A DNA stretch of 64,000 nucleotides from positions 7,130,001 through 7,194,000 of the forward strand of contig NC_068567.1 in the NCBI RefSeq assembly GCF_025698545.1, in the 5' to 3' direction. Positions 60,963 to 64,000 of the stretch are shown here, piece by piece. Position numbers and translations under genes: made by a program. The notes below the pieces were generated by a model. That model saw only the letters and a program-made list of their open reading frames with translations. It searched no databases and was not told where the DNA came from. The stretch's first letter is position 1; each line of letters opens with the position of its first letter. The DNA is from Gossypium raimondii. Lineage: Eukaryota; Streptophyta; Magnoliopsida; Malvales; Malvaceae.

Positions 60963-61212
60963 GGGTAAACTATAAAAATAGTCATTTTTGTTTGCCTTAA
61001 TTAAATTGCATTTTTATACGTTACGTAGTACATCCAAGTTGGCATTTAAAACTTATTTAGATTGCCACGTAGGACTGTAGTTAGGGAGGCAACGAAACTT
61101 ACCAGTAGAGTTACCATTTCGTAACAAAGTGATAACGTAAATGATTAAAACGTAATATTTCAAACATAAATAACTAAAATGTAATTTGGGGCAAATAAAA
61201 GTGAGTTTACCC
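60963..61212. mobile_element. MULE-type foldback MITE (GGGTAAACTA family), copy 2
   Basis: Ends GGGTAAACTATAAAAATAGT and 'aagtgagtttaccc'. Perfect 9-bp TSD AAATATTAA (60954-60962 and 61213-61221). It shares 'catccaagttggcatttaaaac' and 'gataacgtaa.tgattaaaacgtaa' with copy 1 at 16334-16769. It is shorter because much of the left inverted arm is deleted. Confidence 0.88.
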
Positions 61213-61221
61213 AAATATTAA

Positions 61222-61985
61222 AGAAATTAATAGATAATTATGCATTTTTTGAGGCCAAGACTATTATATGCTCTTCTCCCTCCGACTTGATTTGAATAAA
61301 AGTATTATCATTTTTTTCATTCGATTCGGTTCGAATTATTATTTATTAATTAATATATATTTATTTTAATTTAATTATAAAATATATAAATTTTTAAAAA
61401 AAAAAGTAGAAGAGGGGGAGGGCAAAGTGACGTGCACGCAAAGCGAGGGTGATATTATGTACTGAGGGGTGAGTGGCACTTTCTTAGTTTTTTAATTAAT
61501 TAAATTAAAGTGATTTTGTCTGTTTGTGTTTGAGAGAGAGAGACGAACGCGTTTTAACGTTTGCCAGTTTTATTTTTTCTTTTATAAGTCGGGATAACTG
61601 TTGACTTTGACTTCTACATTTCTCTTTTTTTAATTATTTATTTATTTTAGTTTTCAAATAAATAAATAATTAATTGCAAACAAATCTCTGACTCACATTG
61701 CTAACTGCCCCATTGCCGCAATCTCCGCTATTCGTTTCCCATTCTAATTCCATTTTCCAGTCTTCCTTCCTCTTCTTCTAGATATCTTGTTTTTCTCTCT
61801 CTCTCCCTCTGTTTTTTTTTTTTTAATAATTAAGAGTGTTTTGGACACCAGAGTTAAACACGGCATAATAAAGTATATTACTTGTATTTGATCTAATTCG
61901 AATATTATTGAGTTGAGCATGAGTAATTACACTAACAAGCTTCGGTTAATAGTAGCAAGCATGTTTCATTGAATATTAATGAACC
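61222..61985. other. Intergenic DNA with a leader-like C/T-rich tract
   Basis: 61680-61830 is C/T-rich ('cttccttcctcttcttctag', 'ctctctctctccctctg'), like the 5' leaders of the genes at 3857 and 34836. No coding frame follows; after it comes the reverse LTR-like repeat. It may be a cut-off leader or simple low-complexity DNA. Confidence 0.35.
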
Positions 61986-61989
61986 ACGT

Positions 61990-62345
61990 GTTTGTTGCAG
62001 GATTAAGTATTTAGTTTGGCAAATCACCTAGTTTTAGGTGATTTTTTGGGCAGAAAGTAAAATTCTTGTAAAAATTTTGTAAGGCACCGAAACAAAACAG
62101 AAGCAAATACGAAAGATAACACCAAGTGTTTACTTAAATGCTCTTAATAGTATAAAGGATTACAATTAAGTGAATACGAATGAGGGGAAGACCTTTATTT
62201 ATAATTGAGTTTTTCAAAAATCAATGGTATAGATTGAGTTACATTCAACGGTTGAGATTAGAGCTTATTTACAATTGAGAGTCCTAAAGGGTTTAAACTC
62301 TATACAATCTTATCCCTTTAGGATTTAAATTATTTACTCACGTAA
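61990..62345 (-). repeat. LTR-like repeat, reverse copy
   Basis: The complement contains 'aaaccctttaggactctc', 'aaacacttggtg' and 'tttcggtgcctta' in the same order as 56140-56545. Identity is moderate. Confidence 0.5.
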
Positions 62346-64000
62346 CTCTTGTTTTACTTTCACTTGGCCACCAAAACTTCAAGTAGATAGGTTTCTTCAT
62401 GAATTCCATAAGTTAGACCAACTCAAGCGGGTTTAGTAAGTTAACCTCTATAGAATGTTTTGTACGCAATAATCATGAGATTTGATTCGCAACTCGTGAC
62501 ACATACCGTTACATTTAAGGAACCCAAACTTAAATAGGCAGCAATTACCAAGAATTTCTAAGTATTAACTTTGAGATTAAAAAAGAAGACCAATTAATAT
62601 ATATTAGTTATTGACTTGGTCCAAATATAAACAAGACTCTTGTGGATGTCTAATTCAAGTTGTTGGATTGACTATGCAGTCTAGTCTAGAATTTATGGTA
62701 TAAAGATAGAAAGAGACTAATTAAGAAATAATATTAATAAAAAATATAAGTGGAGTATATAATAAGTATCATACAGATTAGTTGATTATTATGTTTATTT
62801 AATTTAAATTTTATTATATGCGAGTTCAGTTAAAATATTTTAATTATTAGTCTTATCATATATGTAATAATATGTTTCAATTATAAATATTCGGAAGTAT
62901 ATTATTTGAAATTGTAACTATACAAGTAATTGAATAAATTAATTAGAATGAAGGAATAAATCATCAGATCTCCACCCATACATATTAATATTTAAAATAT
63001 ATATATTAAGTAAGACGTGGGTTCGAGAATATTGGAGCGCACTATTCTCCTATTTGTGAATTGAGAAAATGGATATGATCAGAACCTACTACGTATATTA
63101 TCATTAAAAATATACGTTTATGGATTATTGTTTGTTTATTTATTTCTAGAATCTAACTTTCGTATAATAATCTGTAATCAAGAGGAAGAAGTTTTCTCTT
63201 ACAGCCTTCGTTAGTGGGATAATGATGTCAACATTAATCTAGAATCAGAATCATGGCACATGAAGAAAATTATTGTACAACCTAAGATTAGTTTCTTTTA
63301 ATATTTAATTAATTATTTTAAAACAACAAAACAATGAATCCAAACTTGGGTTTCGCAATTCATGGATGAAAATAAATTATATTTTAGAATTAATTATACA
63401 ACTCGATGAAATCACAAGAAATAATATTGAGTATACTGTTAATGAAATTTTTAGACTTGAGTTAAAGATTATAGCAAGTTTAAACCCGGATTTTTTATGG
63501 TAACATCCAACAATTTTACTATCCGAGGTGGAATAAAAAAATATTTTGAAAATCCAAACTACCATTTTAATTAAAAACTGAAATTTTACTAGTTTTACTT
63601 TCTTGCCTTGCTTGCCACGATGGCAAAATCAGTGCAAAAGCATATCATATCATATCATAAGTGGGGTATGATTTTAATTTAATTTTTAATATAATCCCAT
63701 GGCTAAACCAATCATTAAGCTATGAATTTTTTTATTTATGATTGATTGATTTTTGGTAAAACTAACTTACCTTTTTTTTTTTTCAATTCAATGGGAAAAC
63801 CTAATGTTTTAAATATATGAATATAAATATAGGTGTTTTATAGGAGATGATAAAAGGCTACACACTACATTTCCCTCACTAAATACGGTCCATCGTCTAC
63901 ATCTTAGCCATTAATATTATTGCTAAACTCATTTAATTAAATAAATAGATAAATAAAAGAAGAGAATAAAACATATATATAAAAGGATATGTTTGGGTAA
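62346..64000. other. AT-rich intergenic DNA to window end
   Basis: No gene or bounded element was recognised. A short 'catatcatatcatatcata' tandem run is at 63640-63660. Confidence 0.5.

Overview
The window is repeat-rich, AT-rich plant nuclear DNA. Genes have introns with GT..AG borders, and most sequence between them is transposon debris. One LTR family carries short palindromes of the type CACACGGGCGTGTG, which I associate with Malvaceae, so cotton (Gossypium) or a close relative is my best guess. This is inference; no database was searched.

Four host genes look intact: a four-exon clade D-type protein phosphatase 2C (3857-5966, +), a small secreted-peptide precursor of unknown class (9799-10122, -), a three-exon gene for a 221-residue protein with one C-terminal membrane segment (23119-24257, +), and a single-exon atypical HLH regulator of the AIF/IBH1-like (bHLH147-150) type (34836-35498, +). 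They look like independent genes, not a pathway cluster. No rRNA, tRNA or CRISPR was seen.

The repeats can be resolved by their target-site duplications (TSDs). Left edge: a Ty1/copia 3' end cut by a long LTR. 7380-8234: a MULE-type element with a 10-bp TSD and an unidentified GC-richer insert. 10680-12046: a foldback element with a hAT-type element inserted in one arm. 12746-15405: a solo LTR (TSD TATCG). 16334-16769 and 60963-61212: two members of one MULE-type MITE family. 20608-22719: an LTR-like element holding a 530-bp inverted repeat. 39570-41866: a solo LTR (TSD TTAAG) inserted at the exact left border of a PIF/Harbinger-type element (41871-45507, TSD TAA). 46963-54291: three nested LTRs, two with perfect TSDs. 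56-62.4 kb: decayed copia, Harbinger and LTR remains.

The most interesting object is the 3.6-kb Harbinger-type element. Between its terminal inverted repeats it carries the C-terminal third of a leucine aminopeptidase (M17) gene with introns retained. This makes it a 'Pack-Harbinger' gene-capture element. The captured gene has lost a metal ligand and the catalytic arginine in its signature motif, has a damaged splice donor and carries a frameshift.
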